Counted from the stretch's first letter, positions 46,184 through 57,406 are shown. The stretch is 64,000 nt of DNA from Aureobasidium sp. EXF-3400 (GCA_024195585.1 SWBL01000029.1:124001-188000), one strand, 5' to 3'. The notes: generated by a model not told the origin, from the letters alone. A program made the numbers and translations.

Positions 46184-47656
46184 TTAAGAAGTGTAGGTGG
46201 CGTAAGTCTGGCCGAAAGTGGAGGGCTCAGTGCCGCTGATGAGGGCGCCATCCGAGGCCATGAAGTAGCTGTAGCTTTCAACGAAGGACTGGCTGTCCAT
46301 CCAGGGCATGACATCCTCGAGGAAAGTGGCAATCTGGGCGTCTGAGGCGCCAGTGGGGGCGAACTCGGTAACCCAGACAGGCTTGCCGCCAGCAACATCA
46401 GTGGCGTTCTGGACGTGCGACTTGAAGTAGTCAGTGAGCGAGACATCAGCGTACCAGTGGATGGCGACGAAGTCGATCTGGCAGCCGTCACAAGCCTCGA
46501 GGAAGGCAGCGAGCCAGTCAAGACCCATGCCATTTGCGCCGTTGGTAACAGCAGGAGCACCGAGCTTGGCCTTGCCAGCGAAGGGCATCATCCACGTCTT
46601 GTAAGCAGAAGCAGCGTCCTGAGGAGACATGTTGGCTTGGGAAGTCATGTCGGGCTCGTTGAAGGACATCAAGTGAGTGGCACCGTTGGCGATGGCGCTG
46701 TTGGCATTCGCGTTCCAGTTGGTGGTGTGGCCGTTAGTGGTGCCCCAGAGCTGAGGCACGTAGTTGAAGCTGCTAGACAAGCCGCCGCTGGCGGAGTCCC
46801 AGTTGTATGCCCAGGTGACTTGCTCGTTGTTCTCGAAGCAGGTGAGCAGAGAAGCAGTGTTGTAAGCAAGACCACGCTTTCCGCTGCCAGTGCTGCGAGG
46901 AGCGGAGGTAGAAGAAGCCTGAGCAGACGAGCTGCTGACAACAACGGCAGAAGTGGGAGCAACGACAACGCTGGAAGTAGTGCTAGACTTGGTCGAGACG
47001 GGAGCGACAGGAGTGGTGCTGGTTGTGCTGGTCGACTGAGCAGCGGCAGTCGAGGTGGCGGCAGCGGAAGTGCGAGTCCAGGGGCGACCCTTGTTCTGGA
47101 GGTGACCCTTGTTCTGGAGGTCAAGGTCAAGCGAGATTGCAGAGCTGCTGGCAGTAGCAGAGGAGCTCTCAACAACCACGGAGCTGCTGAGAGCAACAGA
47201 GCTGCTGAAAACCATGGGGCTGCTGTTGTACTCAGCAGGTCTGCTGTAGGCCTTAGTGCTGAAAGTGGTCTGGACGGGGGCAGCCTCGGCAGAAGATGCG
47301 TGGACAGTGACAGTAACACGGTTGGTGTGAGTGACGCTCACAACAGAGTCAGTGCAAATGCTAGTGCTGACAGCAGCGACCTCAGGGGAAGCAGTGTGAG
47401 GACCGACAGCAGAAGGGTGGACGAAAGAATGACCAGAAGCCAAACCAGTGGAGGCAGCAGTGCCAGTGCCCCAGATTCCAGTGGCATTGGCCATGCCATA
47501 GGGAGCGCCAGTGCCAGTAGCAACGCCAGAGGAGCCGAAGAAGTGCTTGTTGTGGTGGTGGTGCTTGACGTTGTGCTTTCCGTGGCCGAAGCTAGGGACA
47601 GCAATGGCAGAGCCAGCGAGGGCCAGAACGGCGAACTTGGTGTTGACAGAAGACAT
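46184..47656 (-). CDS. Secreted GH128 beta-1,3-glucanase with Ser/Thr-rich N-terminal region
   Basis: A single exon of 490 aa. Signal peptide MSSVNTKFAVLALAGSAIAV is followed by a His-rich stretch (GKHNVKHHHHNKH), then a Ser/Thr/Ala-rich spacer to about residue 260. The C-terminal TIM barrel (about 262-490) shows the GH128 (Asl1) marks GKRGLAYN, WAYNWDS, LMSFNEPDM (acid/base Glu), FVAIHWYA and VWVTEFAPTG (nucleophile Glu), so the catalytic pair is intact. An 18-bp tandem duplication (47085-47120) makes LQNKGHLQNKG in the spacer. The protein probably sits in the cell wall and trims beta-1,3-glucan. A minus-strand TATAAAA (47915-47909) lies about 250 bp upstream of the start. Confidence 0.92.
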   Translation of the reverse strand: MSSVNTKFAVLALAGSAIAVPSFGHGKHNVKHHHHNKHFFGSSGVATGTGAPYGMANATGIWGTGTAASTGLASGHSFVHPSAVGPHTASPEVAAVSTSICTDSVVSVTHTNRVTVTVHASSAEAAPVQTTFSTKAYSRPAEYNSSPMVFSSSVALSSSVVVESSSATASSSAISLDLDLQNKGHLQNKGRPWTRTSAAATSTAAAQSTSTTSTTPVAPVSTKSSTTSSVVVAPTSAVVVSSSSAQASSTSAPRSTGSGKRGLAYNTASLLTCFENNEQVTWAYNWDSASGGLSSSFNYVPQLWGTTNGHTTNWNANANSAIANGATHLMSFNEPDMTSQANMSPQDAASAYKTWMMPFAGKAKLGAPAVTNGANGMGLDWLAAFLEACDGCQIDFVAIHWYADVSLTDYFKSHVQNATDVAGGKPVWVTEFAPTGASDAQIATFLEDVMPWMDSQSFVESYSYFMASDGALISGTEPSTFGQTYATYTS

Positions 47657-50079
47657 CTTTTCAAGAGTAGTGATGAGAAAGATAGAGAAGCGTGAAGATC
47701 TTGCTGTGTTTGGAAGGGCGTAAAAAAGTGCAGCTGCTAGAGCGCCTTGAACAAAAGCCTACCAGGGCTTAAGGGGTTGCTGAAAGAAAGAGAGTGTAGT
47801 CTGTACAGACGAGAGAACGAAACGAGCGAATGCTCTTGAAAGAGAGTGGATGGTAAGGTGGATGTGGTTGGAGGAAGGAAGGTCGAGGACAAGGTGCGGC
47901 GCAGATAGTTTTATAAATGCGCACCTGGCGGAATATTCGTTTACTTTCACAACATGCGCATCGCGACAAACGCTTCACTTGGTTAGACCCGTGCTCTCGT
48001 CACTTCCGTCTTCACATGCATAGCGGCAAAAGTTACAACAAAGCCTTCCCAAGGGGTAAAGGGACCACGCAATCAGGTACCCGTTGCCCTCGATGTACTG
48101 CAGAAGGAAAATCGAGCCGCGTACAGCTGGGACGGCTGTCACATCGGTCTAGAAGATCAAGGGGCACACAGACGCCATTCGCTCAGGGCTGATATGGGGC
48201 TTGCACGGATCACTCTGTAACGTGCTGCCGGTGCATATGGGAAAGCTTGTGTATGGCGCCCACAACTTGGAGCTGGTATCCCGTTGCCCATGTGCGATAG
48301 TCAAGGACGTTTCAAGATGCCTTGCCAGTTGAATGCGACAAGCTCTTTCACGCGTGCCTGAATCAACGATGGAGGAGTGTGAAACGAAACGTCCACCGTT
48401 CACAGTCCGATGCCCGGAAGATCGGCCAAGAAAGTCACGACGCCATTGGTTTCAGGTTGCGGACTGGACCGACGACCGCAACCTTCTCCAAGAGCCGAAA
48501 TGATTGACAGGGGTAAGCAGCCCATTCAGGCGGTGCTCAACAGTTGACCTCTTCTCCAACCCTCCAGCCTTGAGACAACACATGCATTGCAAATCGTTCA
48601 ATCGCCCTGCTTCAGGCTCTGGAGTCTGGATGTCTGCATGCGACACCTCTGTGGATCCCAAAAACCACGTGTTGACGGCATGACAGATTGCGATGAGCTT
48701 TTCTTTTTCGAATTTTGAGGAAAAGGCTTGCCCAAGTGTCTCCACCACATCACACAAGGTCCGGGCTACAGGCGCCGAGGACCATGAAATCAAGCCTCAA
48801 CCAGCCACCAAGATGCATTCGCAATCGCAGCACAGACAGACGTCCACATCCTACCACATGGCGACTCGGCGAGTGGGGAGGAAACAACATCTAGCTCGAT
48901 GGTTGCAGCATGTGGGGTCTCAACGACAGGCACAGAAGACTTGGAAGAGTTTTTGCCTTTGATTAACTGACAACGACCTCTAGTCTGTTTCCACTACTCA
49001 GCTCGCCTCGTCCTCGGCGTTTTACATCAAAGTACCATTGTACCTCTTGCGGGATGATGTTGAACGAACCAGACTAAGGCTGACCATTCTTAAAGGCAAG
49101 CTCTTCACTGCTATCCAGCAAAATGTGGTTGAGACACCATGCCGCATAGTGGCGGTATCCTAGGGATATTAGAGGTCCAAAGGTTGTTCAGAATCGGAAG
49201 ACAAACAGCTTGCAGGATGTTGTCGGGAATTTTGACATGCAGGAGCGACAACCTTGCCGCTCATACAGACCCTCGTCCGCTTAAACCTGCGTCGTCACCA
49301 ATGACCTGGTTCAAGGTTCTACTACTCCGTACACTTCAATAATCTGTTTGACCTTGCATCAGGCGGAACTGTGTGCCGCCAGCTTGTGATCTTGGGAATG
49401 AAGGTCGCTTACGGCCTGCTTGCCAATATTTCGGAGTGACCAGGTGTCGTGTCGCATCGAAAGTGGCAGTCTACGGCTCGTTCTATCTGTACGGAGTACC
49501 CAGGCTCTATTCTTCCTTCTCGCCTGTCAGAAGGAGTCTCAATGTCGATCATGAGCGTCGGACAATCAGCTAGCATTCCATCCTCGATTCTTTCGTGATT
49601 TTCGGACGGATCTTCTTGGTCACGGTAACCTCAGCCAGGATATGCTGCCTTGCCGGTTGCGGGAGGCGCGACCACAATAACACCCGTCTATTTGGTTGAA
49701 GGAGTTTGACTTTTGGATGTGCTGCGCACATTCTTGGTGATGCTCAACGCACTGAGTGCTTGTTATCCTCTTTGAGGTATTTTAAACAGTCGCTTTCATG
49801 CCCATATCAATAACGGACCACGCATAGCTTGTGTAAGCTATTGGAAAAGTCGAGTTTTGAATCTCTAGACTTCTCGAGACCGTGTTTGATGGTATCATAG
49901 ACGACGTACTGTCAATTCAGAGTTTAGACCAGGGTTGTACCAGTAGCAAGTTTATTGATCCTTCGCTCCCTAGATCCTGGCTTGAATCACCATGACTTCA
50001 ACAATCTATATTCTTTCTCGAGACACGCTCCAGATTACATGCCGCATGGGTTATACATATGGGCAAGAAAGACGAATGA
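47657..50079. other. Gene-poor interval, 2.4 kb
   Basis: The longest stretch without a supported gene. The left 260 bp hold the GH128 promoter. Frames of 60-113 codons on both strands (for example 48452-48793 minus and 48693-48962 plus) overlap each other and show no motif. The right end may hold the 5' exon of the C2H2 gene. No transposase, reverse transcriptase or terminal repeat is seen, and no strong AT bias of the kind left by RIP. Confidence 0.4.
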
Positions 50080-50676
50080 CTAGCCTACGTAGTGCCGAAG
50101 CCGCTAACACGGCGCAGGGAATCATGGGCTTTCTTCCGTGATAAGGCAAGCACACCGAGCGCAAAGCGGCATAATCTGAGCCCAGACACATTCGATCCAG
50201 GGACCGAAATACAAGACACCCCAGCGATACAAGTTGTGCGACCGCACTTGACAGAGCAGAGGGGAACATCGAACGCTGCCATACTAGCAGAAATTCGACA
50301 GCTACAACAAGAACTTGGCGAGATAAGACGACCACAGTATCCATATTCATCTCTTCATTCGAAACAAGTCTGCTATGCTAATTCACTCCCAAGACAGCCA
50401 GAGAACATACCGCAACAACCATCTGCTTCGTCCGACCGACGGATCAACTCGAACGATCGGAGTGCGGCTGAGCTTCCTCGCTGCTGGGATCCATGCTGTC
50501 ATGGCCGTACCTTCTCAAACAACAGTAACCTTGCTAGACATCAACGAGAGAAGAGTGGAGGCAGCGCGAAGCTGAAATGTTCAATGTGTGGTACTGAGTT
50601 TAGTCGGAGTAGCGCGAGGAACGCACATGAAGCCGAGAAAAGGTGTCGCAATGTTAGTGGTAATGCGATCACTTAG
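50080..50676 (+). CDS. C2H2-type zinc-finger protein, 5' end unresolved
   Basis: A frame open from 50080 to the TAG at 50674-50676 has no ATG near its start, so at least one upstream exon is missing; an ATG at 49992 in another frame could not be spliced to it with an intron of normal length. The C-terminus has a paired zinc-finger region: CWDPCCHGRTFSNNSNLARH followed by QREKSGGSAKLKCSMCGTEF and RSSARNAHEAEKRC. The NLARHQREK and TARNAHEE-like patterns are typical of a fungal C2H2 family. The rest is polar with a short helical part (ILAEIRQLQQELGEIRR). It may be a DNA-binding regulator. Function unknown. Confidence 0.6.
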   Translation, partial: LAYVVPKPLTRRRESWAFFRDKASTPSAKRHNLSPDTFDPGTEIQDTPAIQVVRPHLTEQRGTSNAAILAEIRQLQQELGEIRRPQYPYSSLHSKQVCYANSLPRQPENIPQQPSASSDRRINSNDRSAAELPRCWDPCCHGRTFSNNSNLARHQREKSGGSAKLKCSMCGTEFSRSSARNAHEAEKRCRNVSGNAIT

Positions 50677-50955
50677 AGCATCACATACCGACATGAGAAT
50701 TCAGAACGACCTTCTTGTAAGATAAAACCATTGATTTTGTTGTTCGTCGATATCGAGACGCGCCTGCGCTCATCAAGGTCATGCTATTTTCCGCTCCAAG
50801 CAAGCCACCTCAGGAACCAGATGGCTGAACCGGCGCATGCGGCTCTCTAGGAGCGGTTGAACGTACTTCGGGCACTAACAAATGCATCAACGTTCGACTC
50901 ATGGCCACATCATTCGAAGACGTGTTATATAAACCGAGAACCACGGCTGTCAAGC

Positions 50956-51774
50956 CTAGTCGTCTGCAGTATAGTTGCTTTTCACCGATAGATGCGGCGG
51001 TCCCAAGGCAGTGTCTACCATGACAGTATCGGGAACAACTGCTCGGTACATTTCCAAGGCTGTTATCATCCCATACCAGGCGGTGAAGCAAGGAAACCGT
51101 GCTCTCCAGACCTTATCGAAAACCTTTGCAAAGCCGAAACTGACCAGTCCAGCGCAGAACAGATCGGCCAAGGTCAAACGATCTGCAACGAGAAATCTCT
51201 TGTCTTGTAGATGGTCTTCGAAGATCTGAATAGCTTGAGCAGTCTGCTGTTTCGCCATTTCTACGCCTTCTGGAGCATACGGTGCCACGCCTAGCAATGG
51301 TAGGATCCAGGCGCCCATTCTTTTGACAACGTCGCTATTGCAAAGTGACATCCAGCTGATGATGTTTATAAAGTCCATATGCCCGGAACCGAGCATCCTT
51401 GATTCGGGATCTTGACTTGCCACTAGATCGTCCTTGTCAGCACGCCCCAGGAGACACATAAGCGGGTAAAATTCGGGATAATTGATACCGTGTAACGCGA
51501 TTGCCATACACTCTGTCAGAACTGTGCCATCAGAGCTCACGAAAGTGGGTGTCTTGCCCAGCCTGTTTAGCTTTAGATATTCTTTCGAGAGTCCATCTTG
51601 TGGGTTCGTCTCCACCACCTCAATATCGAAACCGACAGCATGGGCGACGGCGAGTATACCAATTGACCTTGGACCGCCCTACTAAACGAGTGAGTAATCA
51701 GCTATTCAAAAGTCTTGATTATGTGTTGAAAATCTATCTACCTTGTATGTATATAGCTTGTTGCGAGATACCAT
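50956..51774 (-). CDS. Glutathione S-transferase-like protein (eEF1B-gamma type)
   Basis: Two exons, 51774-51742 and 51678-50956, 251 aa. The 63-bp intron joins NKLYTYK to GGPRSIGILAVAHAV. The N-terminal thioredoxin fold (about 1-85) has NRLGKTPTFVSSDGTVLTEC, with the cis-Pro and the Ser/Glu-like glutathione contact region. The C-terminal helical domain has FLVADRLTLADLFCAGLVSF, the GST N-capping box. This sequence group is annotated as elongation factor 1B-gamma-like GST in fungi, but the EF1G C-terminal domain is absent. It may detoxify or serve a metabolite pathway; the neighbour set (SDR, Zn2Cys6) fits the latter without proving it. Confidence 0.85.
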
Positions 51775-52405
51775 TTTCGAAGCTACTGCACTTTGCCTGG
51801 ATACATCTGGAGGCCCAGAAGAAACATCAATAAACGGAACATCTTTCCAGCATGATTATAATGAGGATGTCGGAGGTCTCGGTCTGATCCTTCGGTGTAC
51901 CCGGTGCCAAGCATAATCCGTCGGCATCCATCGGCATCACCGCGATCCTACACGATCCTACATGATCCTCCATCTCAACACCAGTGCAGACGAATGCTTG
52001 ATTGCTACGAACGATCACAAAACGGTATATGGCTCACATACACGGCACAGACGGTAGTAGAGGATCTCCTCAAGTATATGCTCGTTAATTTTTCAATATG
52101 AGACTTGTGTAGGTAATCCCCTTCAAGAGGAATGAACGCTTTGCAAGTCATCACTCTATGAATCGTTACCTTCCAAAGGCAGTTGCACACGATATGTAGA
52201 GGACAGATGCTTCCTCGGTGCTTCCTGATCCAACACTAGTGTTCATCGTTGTCGTTCTTGCTATATAAGGCAGGAATGCTCGCCTCTCCTTCTTCGCTGC
52301 CCATCTTCGATCAACTCTGCACGATCGAGTCCCTGCTTCGCTCTCAACAGTCTTCGTAACCCTCTCAGAACCTAAAGGAACCCTCTTTATCAAAGCCATA
52401 CAAAC
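51775..52405. promoter_or_regulatory. Divergent intergenic region with a TATA box for the SDR gene
   Basis: 631 bp between the GST-like and SDR genes. TATATAA at 52263-52269 lies 137 bp before the SDR start codon, followed by a C/T-rich leader. Nothing else recognised. Confidence 0.5.
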
Positions 52406-53413
52406 ATGGTCAGCCTTGACCTCGTACGCAAAGCCAACAACAGCCTGAAATCCAGACTGCCCAGCCCTGTAGCCCTCTTCGTGGGAGGGACCAGTGGCAT
52501 TGGCCGAAGCACCCTACGCCAACTTGCTCTCAATACTCGGGCTCCTAAGGCCTACATCGTCGGACGTAGCGAGAGCAGCGCTAAGCCACTACTGGAGGAG
52601 CTCAACCACATGAATCCTCTGGGCACTTTCAACTTCATCGAGGCCGATGTATCACTCATCAGTAACGTCGACAAGGCCTGCGAGAGAATCAAGCACCATG
52701 AGAAAGCTCTGGACCTGCTTTTCATGACTCCAGGTGGACTGTCACTAGTCGGACGTCGGGAAACGAGTGAGGGCATCGACAAGTTGTTCGCTCTACGTTA
52801 CTATGCTCGTATGCGCTTTACCCAGAACCTACTTCCGCTATTGGAAGCTGCAGAGCCCCAGCCAGGACGTGTCGTCAGTGTCTTGGGTGGTGGCTTCGAG
52901 GGCAACATCAATGCCGGCGATCTCGACTTGAAGCACAACTACAACATCGTCAGCTGTGCTATGCATTCTGTCACCATGACCTCGCTGGCTATGGAACATC
53001 TAGCCGCCTCACACCGCGCCTCTTTTGTCCATGTCTACCCTGGCTTGGTCGGCACCAACATCTACACCAACAGCTTCCCTCCACCATTGGCTGCAGTGTA
53101 CAATTATGGCATGTGGCCTTTGATGTACCCGTTCTCGGTCAACATCAATGAAAGTGGCCAGCGTCATCTGTTCCATGCGACATCGGGTCACTATCCTGCC
53201 AAAAATCTCAACAGTCCTGGAGAGGCAGCCACCCGAGCTGGAACAAAAGTAGCTGTAGGCTCTGATGGTGCGCTTGGTAGTGGTGCGTATCTGATGAATT
53301 GGAAGGGTGAGACATTTGCGGCGGGCAAGAAGATGCAAAGTCTGAGGGCGCAAGGTATGGCTCACAGAATATGGAAGCACACTACCGATCTCCTTGACCG
53401 CGCTGTATACTAG
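52406..53413 (+). CDS. Short-chain dehydrogenase/reductase family protein without the YxxxK motif
   Basis: A single exon of 335 aa. The Rossmann fold shows the cofactor loop FVGGTSGIGRSTLRQLA (about 27-43), the Arg-Ser cofactor position after AYIVGR, and a DLLFMTPGGL strand where NNAG is usual. At the catalytic site one expects Tyr-x3-Lys; here the region reads YNIVSCAMHSVTMTSLAMEH, with His and Thr at matching places. The same change is, to my knowledge, shared by a group of fungal SDRs annotated near secondary-metabolite genes. The fold is complete, so this is a changed or non-catalytic subfamily, not decay. It lies between a GST-like gene and a Zn2Cys6 regulator. Confidence 0.85.
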   Translation: MVSLDLVRKANNSLKSRLPSPVALFVGGTSGIGRSTLRQLALNTRAPKAYIVGRSESSAKPLLEELNHMNPLGTFNFIEADVSLISNVDKACERIKHHEKALDLLFMTPGGLSLVGRRETSEGIDKLFALRYYARMRFTQNLLPLLEAAEPQPGRVVSVLGGGFEGNINAGDLDLKHNYNIVSCAMHSVTMTSLAMEHLAASHRASFVHVYPGLVGTNIYTNSFPPPLAAVYNYGMWPLMYPFSVNINESGQRHLFHATSGHYPAKNLNSPGEAATRAGTKVAVGSDGALGSGAYLMNWKGETFAAGKKMQSLRAQGMAHRIWKHTTDLLDRAVY

Positions 53414-53527
53414 GCTTAGCTCTCTGTATATGTTCCATGACCCCAAGAATTCTTATATCGTCGGGTATGGTTGCTTTCAATGGGGATTGTCGATTATGCT
53501 TCATCACCGTATCCCAGGATCTCGTGC

Positions 53528-55604
53528 TCAGCCGAACTGTATCATAGACTGTAGATTGCCATCGAAATCGAATGTACTCGTATTGAGATCCGTCCCGAAC
53601 CAATCAATTAATTGAGAAGCGTCCAGACTTGCGGATGGTAATGTAGGATGAGGGACATCCTGCATACTGTTGATTTGGTCTGTACTTGACACACACCATG
53701 CCAACATATCTTCGTCGGACGTAGAGAGCGTTGTTCTCTCTACGATTTCAGGGCATTGAGAAACAACCGCAGCTTCCCCACCATACCCAGACTGAATCGG
53801 AGTTCTGTTCGTTTGGCCAATCACGTCAGAGTCTGAAACTCGTTCCAAGGTCCACGCATTGAGCCAGGCCAGTTTGGAAGCAAGCGTCTGGTCACTACAT
53901 CTCTGCAACAGCTCTCGAAGTCTCCTCAGAGTCTCCACAAGCTTTTGAGCAGGCCAAAGCGTACCCCAACCTCTGCACTTTGCCAATAGGCGTCCGAGAT
54001 AGGCATCGGCCCCAATGACCAAAATCTTCTGCGCCGCATCTGCGTGGTCCGAAAGGCGTGCTGCTGCAAAATGGAGTTTGACAAGAATAAGTGCCGTATG
54101 TGTTACCTGAACGAAGTATGATGTCGGCAGAGTACGTATAAGAGGCATATCCAGGGTCAAAAAAGAGTCTAGTGAGTTGTGCGCGCTTGTAAGACAGTCC
54201 GAAAGTTCAGACTGACTGATAGTGACCGCATTTCCACCGTCTCCAGGTGTATTGTCGGCCGATGGGTCTGTGGTCATCACCAGCTCGTGGATGTAAAGAG
54301 TCACAAATTGCTGAGACGACCTGAGCGAATCTGGCCATGTCAGCAACCAAAGGGATTCTTTCGAGAGATCGTGAGATACCATTCCATATGTGCAGCGATG
54401 TGGCCCACTCTGCAAGTTGACGCTTAGCGGCTCTGTGAGCGATTCCGACTGCCTTAGGACCAAGACCAGGAGGGAGTTGTGCTTCGAACTCTTCAAGCAC
54501 ATGCTGCAACCTGACATAAGCGCACAACATCTTATCAGAAGCAAGAGCCGCAGGAGATGTGCTCAATACTTCTAGGCATTCATCCATCTGTCGACTCCAA
54601 GACACCAAACTTCGTGTTTGTGTAGCCAATGATGCACTGCTCCATGTTAGTGTAAAATCATCGCGAGAGATGCAACTCATGTACTTCGAGGAGATGTAGT
54701 AGCACGCCAACCATATTCTCCTTACTTCCAAAGTAGAAAATTGGTACTCGCTGGTTGCACCACGAAGGCGATCTGACTGGATCGGCAATGATTTGTTCCA
54801 TGACCAACTCCTCAGACGGGATTCTAAGCCCATCTCCTTGGCCATATTTGCAGCTGCATAACTTGATTGCAAAGCATCCAACTGTGCACCGACTTGCGGA
54901 GGATGAAGACTCTTGTTCCACAATACTGAGATGATCAAAGCTTGTAGCATGGTCATGCCATCTGTGCTGTTCTCAAGCGCATAGGTAGAGTAGATTTGTG
55001 TGAGGCGCTTCCGAAGTCGACGTGCGATTTCCATGTCGAAGTAACCATCGCCTGCGGCGTCTAAGATGGCGAGAAGCAGAATAGGTCTAGTCTCTCGGAT
55101 TTCTGATGCATCTACGTCCGAGGAGAACGCCACGAATGGAAAGTGTTGCAACATGTTTGCCCTGAAATGGTCAAAGATCATGCTTGTCGTCTCATCATTG
55201 ATGATGTCGCAAATTGATGGCTCAACCTGAGCAGCTGACAGTTCAAATGAAGATGCAGGTCTGTGCGCATCCAGGAGGGCAGTCGCTGAAAGTGTGTCTA
55301 GCTCGTTTGTTCTTTCCGCAGTGTTGGTTGGAGTCGCAGAAGTATCCACACCTCGATGTTGCAAGATATCGGTCAATGCCTTCAGTCTCGTCTCAATGTT
55401 CTCGACGGATCTAGTGTCCAGCCGCTTCTGCCTTTTGCTCGATTCTTCGGAAGGTACGCATGGTCTGCCTGCCTTGCTACAACGTGCACACGACGGACCA
55501 TCGTCCAATCGTCTACAGCGAACTTTCGAAGCACGACATGCTTGACAAGCCCGGTTCTGTTTGTGGCCACCCAGATCGCTCAGCGCCGTCCGCTCTGGAG
55601 TCAT
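53528..55604 (-). CDS. Zn(II)2Cys6 fungal transcription factor
   Basis: Two exons, 55604-54380 and 54330-53528, 675 aa. The intron (GTATCT to GGCCAG) joins HIWN to DSLRSSQQFVTLYIHEL. The N-terminus has the binuclear zinc cluster CQACRASKVRCRRLDDGPSC followed by ARCSKAGRPC, six cysteines in the normal spacing, then a basic linker and a short coiled coil (SVENIETRLKALTDILQHRG). The middle region is helical, similar to the fungal-specific regulatory domain, and the C-terminus is acidic (DLNTSTFDFDGNLQSM). It ends 114 bp from the convergent SDR gene and could regulate it together with the GST gene. Target genes are unknown. Confidence 0.9.
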
Positions 55605-56104
55605 GGTAAATCATCTTCGCACATTGATGCGACAAGACGCTCAAATGAAGAAGTCGCGAGGTGTGCGTTCAGGATCGCCTTATATCCGTGTTATTTCCGA
55701 TTACAGCTTTCTACAACGCGGCATCCCATCTCACGAGAGTAAGGCGCGTTGAAAGACTTGAGAGAGATGCGTCGCTCATATATTTCTTGCGAACACACCG
55801 AGTCCTCGCTGTTCGGCAGACACTAAGAGCCTCTTTGGTGTTTCCATGCACTCGCTCAGTGCTGCAGCCAACCATGGTGCATCTGCAAGCGCCGTCGAGC
55901 ATGCTTAAGCGCCATGTCGCGCAATGATGCGATGCAAGATAGCCGCCTGGGAAACACCTTCTATATCGCGGCACAGGTAAGAACAAAAGATCTTGAAAAC
56001 TCATGATTGTCCTCAACCTTCTGGACCGGCAATACTTCACCACGAATCGATTCGAGCTCATAACTCTTGGACGGCTGAGCCTTGAGCACCACGAAACTAT
56101 CACA
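55605..56104. promoter_or_regulatory. Shared divergent promoter of the Zn2Cys6 gene and the Mid2-like gene
   Basis: 500 bp between divergent start codons. No clear TATA box or other gene seen. Confidence 0.45.
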
Positions 56105-57406
56105 ATGAGGTTCTCTTGCTCGTCGGCATCGCTTCTCATTATATTTATATCTGCTCTGGTGCAATATTCACAGCAGCAGTGTTACAATCACGATGGTGGC
56201 ATAATGCCACACGACATCCAATGTACTGAATTTGCTAGCGACAGTGACTCAGCAGTACCTTGCTGCGAACCTGGCAGAAGCTGTCTACCGAATGGCATGT
56301 GTTCAAGTTCTGACACAGACTCGAACCTGATGCAAGCAAGTTGCACCGATAAATCCTGGGAATCTGCCCATTACCCAGAGTTCTGCAATTGTAAGCCTTG
56401 ATCGTCTTGACTATAAGTGGCTAGGAGATATTGATCAGCCACAGCCAAACTGAATACTACAATATTCAATTGTACTGCGATGACCGAAATGACAAAGCAA
56501 GCCAACATGAACGCCTACTGCTGTGCTGAGAGTAGCCCTCAGTGCTGCGATTATCAGAACCTGATGTTTTTTGCGACGGATTTGGTCGTTGCTGTGAAAC
56601 CTTCTTCGCCTTCATCGTCGTCTTTGTCCTCGCCCTCAGCGTCATCACTCATAACTTCAACGGGTTCATCAGCGACCACTTCGACTGCTGCAGGTTCTCA
56701 GTCAGCTTCTGATGCGTCGACATCTACTTCAATTGTTGCAAGTCCACAGTCAGTATCTCATGCATCGTCGGCTTCTTCAAGCTCCTCAGGCTCATCAAAA
56801 TCAAGCTCAACATCTTCAAGTGGGCTGTCAAACTCTTCCTCCTCCATGTCAGGTTCGACCAATGGACAATCCGGGACCAAAACTGAAGTGCTTACTGCTA
56901 GCATACCTTCAATCGTAGTAGCCAACCCCACCACAACACAATCAAGCTCTCCAGGTCCCAACCGAGACTGGACAGGCGTAGGTATCGGAGTAGGAATTGG
57001 CGCAGCAGTCCCAATAATCATCTTACTGATTGTTGGTCTTCTGCTCTGGCGTCGTCATCGCCGTAAGCTGCTTTCCTCCGAGGATGGCGCTTCGTCAAGA
57101 ATCACTAAAGACCCGTCAATACGTATGACCAGAGCTGCGTTTCTCAAGGCGCACGAGGCAGACGGGGTACCACGTTACGAACTGGAGACTGTACGTGGAG
57201 CAGAGGCAGATGGGCTATCGCGTTATGAATTGGAAACTGTTCGAGGAGCGGAGATGGCGGTGCGAAGTCCAAGAGAGCTGCCAACGCGAAGTCCACGAGA
57301 GTTGCCAGTGAGAAGTCCAAGAGAGTTGCCGGGGTCAGACAGAGAGAGGTATAGACACCAGGCATATCGATCCGGAAGCTTTAACAATCCGGCCGAGCTA
57401 GATTAA
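56105..57406 (+). CDS. Mid2-like single-pass membrane protein with Cys-rich ectodomain
   Basis: Two exons, 56105-56390 and 56445-57406, 415 aa. The 54-bp intron (GTAAGC to CCACAG) rebuilds EFCNSKLNTTIFNCTAM. A signal peptide (MRFSCSSASLLIIFISALVQ) is followed by a Cys-rich domain with PCCEPGRSCLPNGMC and CCAESSPQCCDYQNL, a fungal ectodomain pattern. A long Ser/Thr stalk (about 130-245) leads to one transmembrane helix (about 265-290) and a basic RRHRRK stop. The cytoplasmic tail holds two 16-residue repeats and three 8-residue repeats. This plan matches Wsc/Mid2-type wall-stress sensors. Actual signalling is inference. Confidence 0.82.
57158..57334 (+). repeat. Coding tandem repeats in the tail of the Mid2-like protein
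   Basis: Two 48-bp units (57158-57205, 57206-57253) encode ADG.RYELETVRGAE repeats. After MAV, three 24-bp units (57263-57334) encode RSPRELP plus one variable residue. Copies differ mainly at silent sites, so they are not very recent. Confidence 0.8.

Noticed and set aside
46415..47695. 426-codon frame opposite the GH128 gene
   Set aside because: Mirror image of the Ser/Ala-rich spacer, giving a low-complexity antisense product; it is not an independent gene.
48693..48962. 89-codon plus-strand frame as a gene
   Set aside because: The opposite strand is open over part of the same region, it has no motif, and composition is not coding-like.
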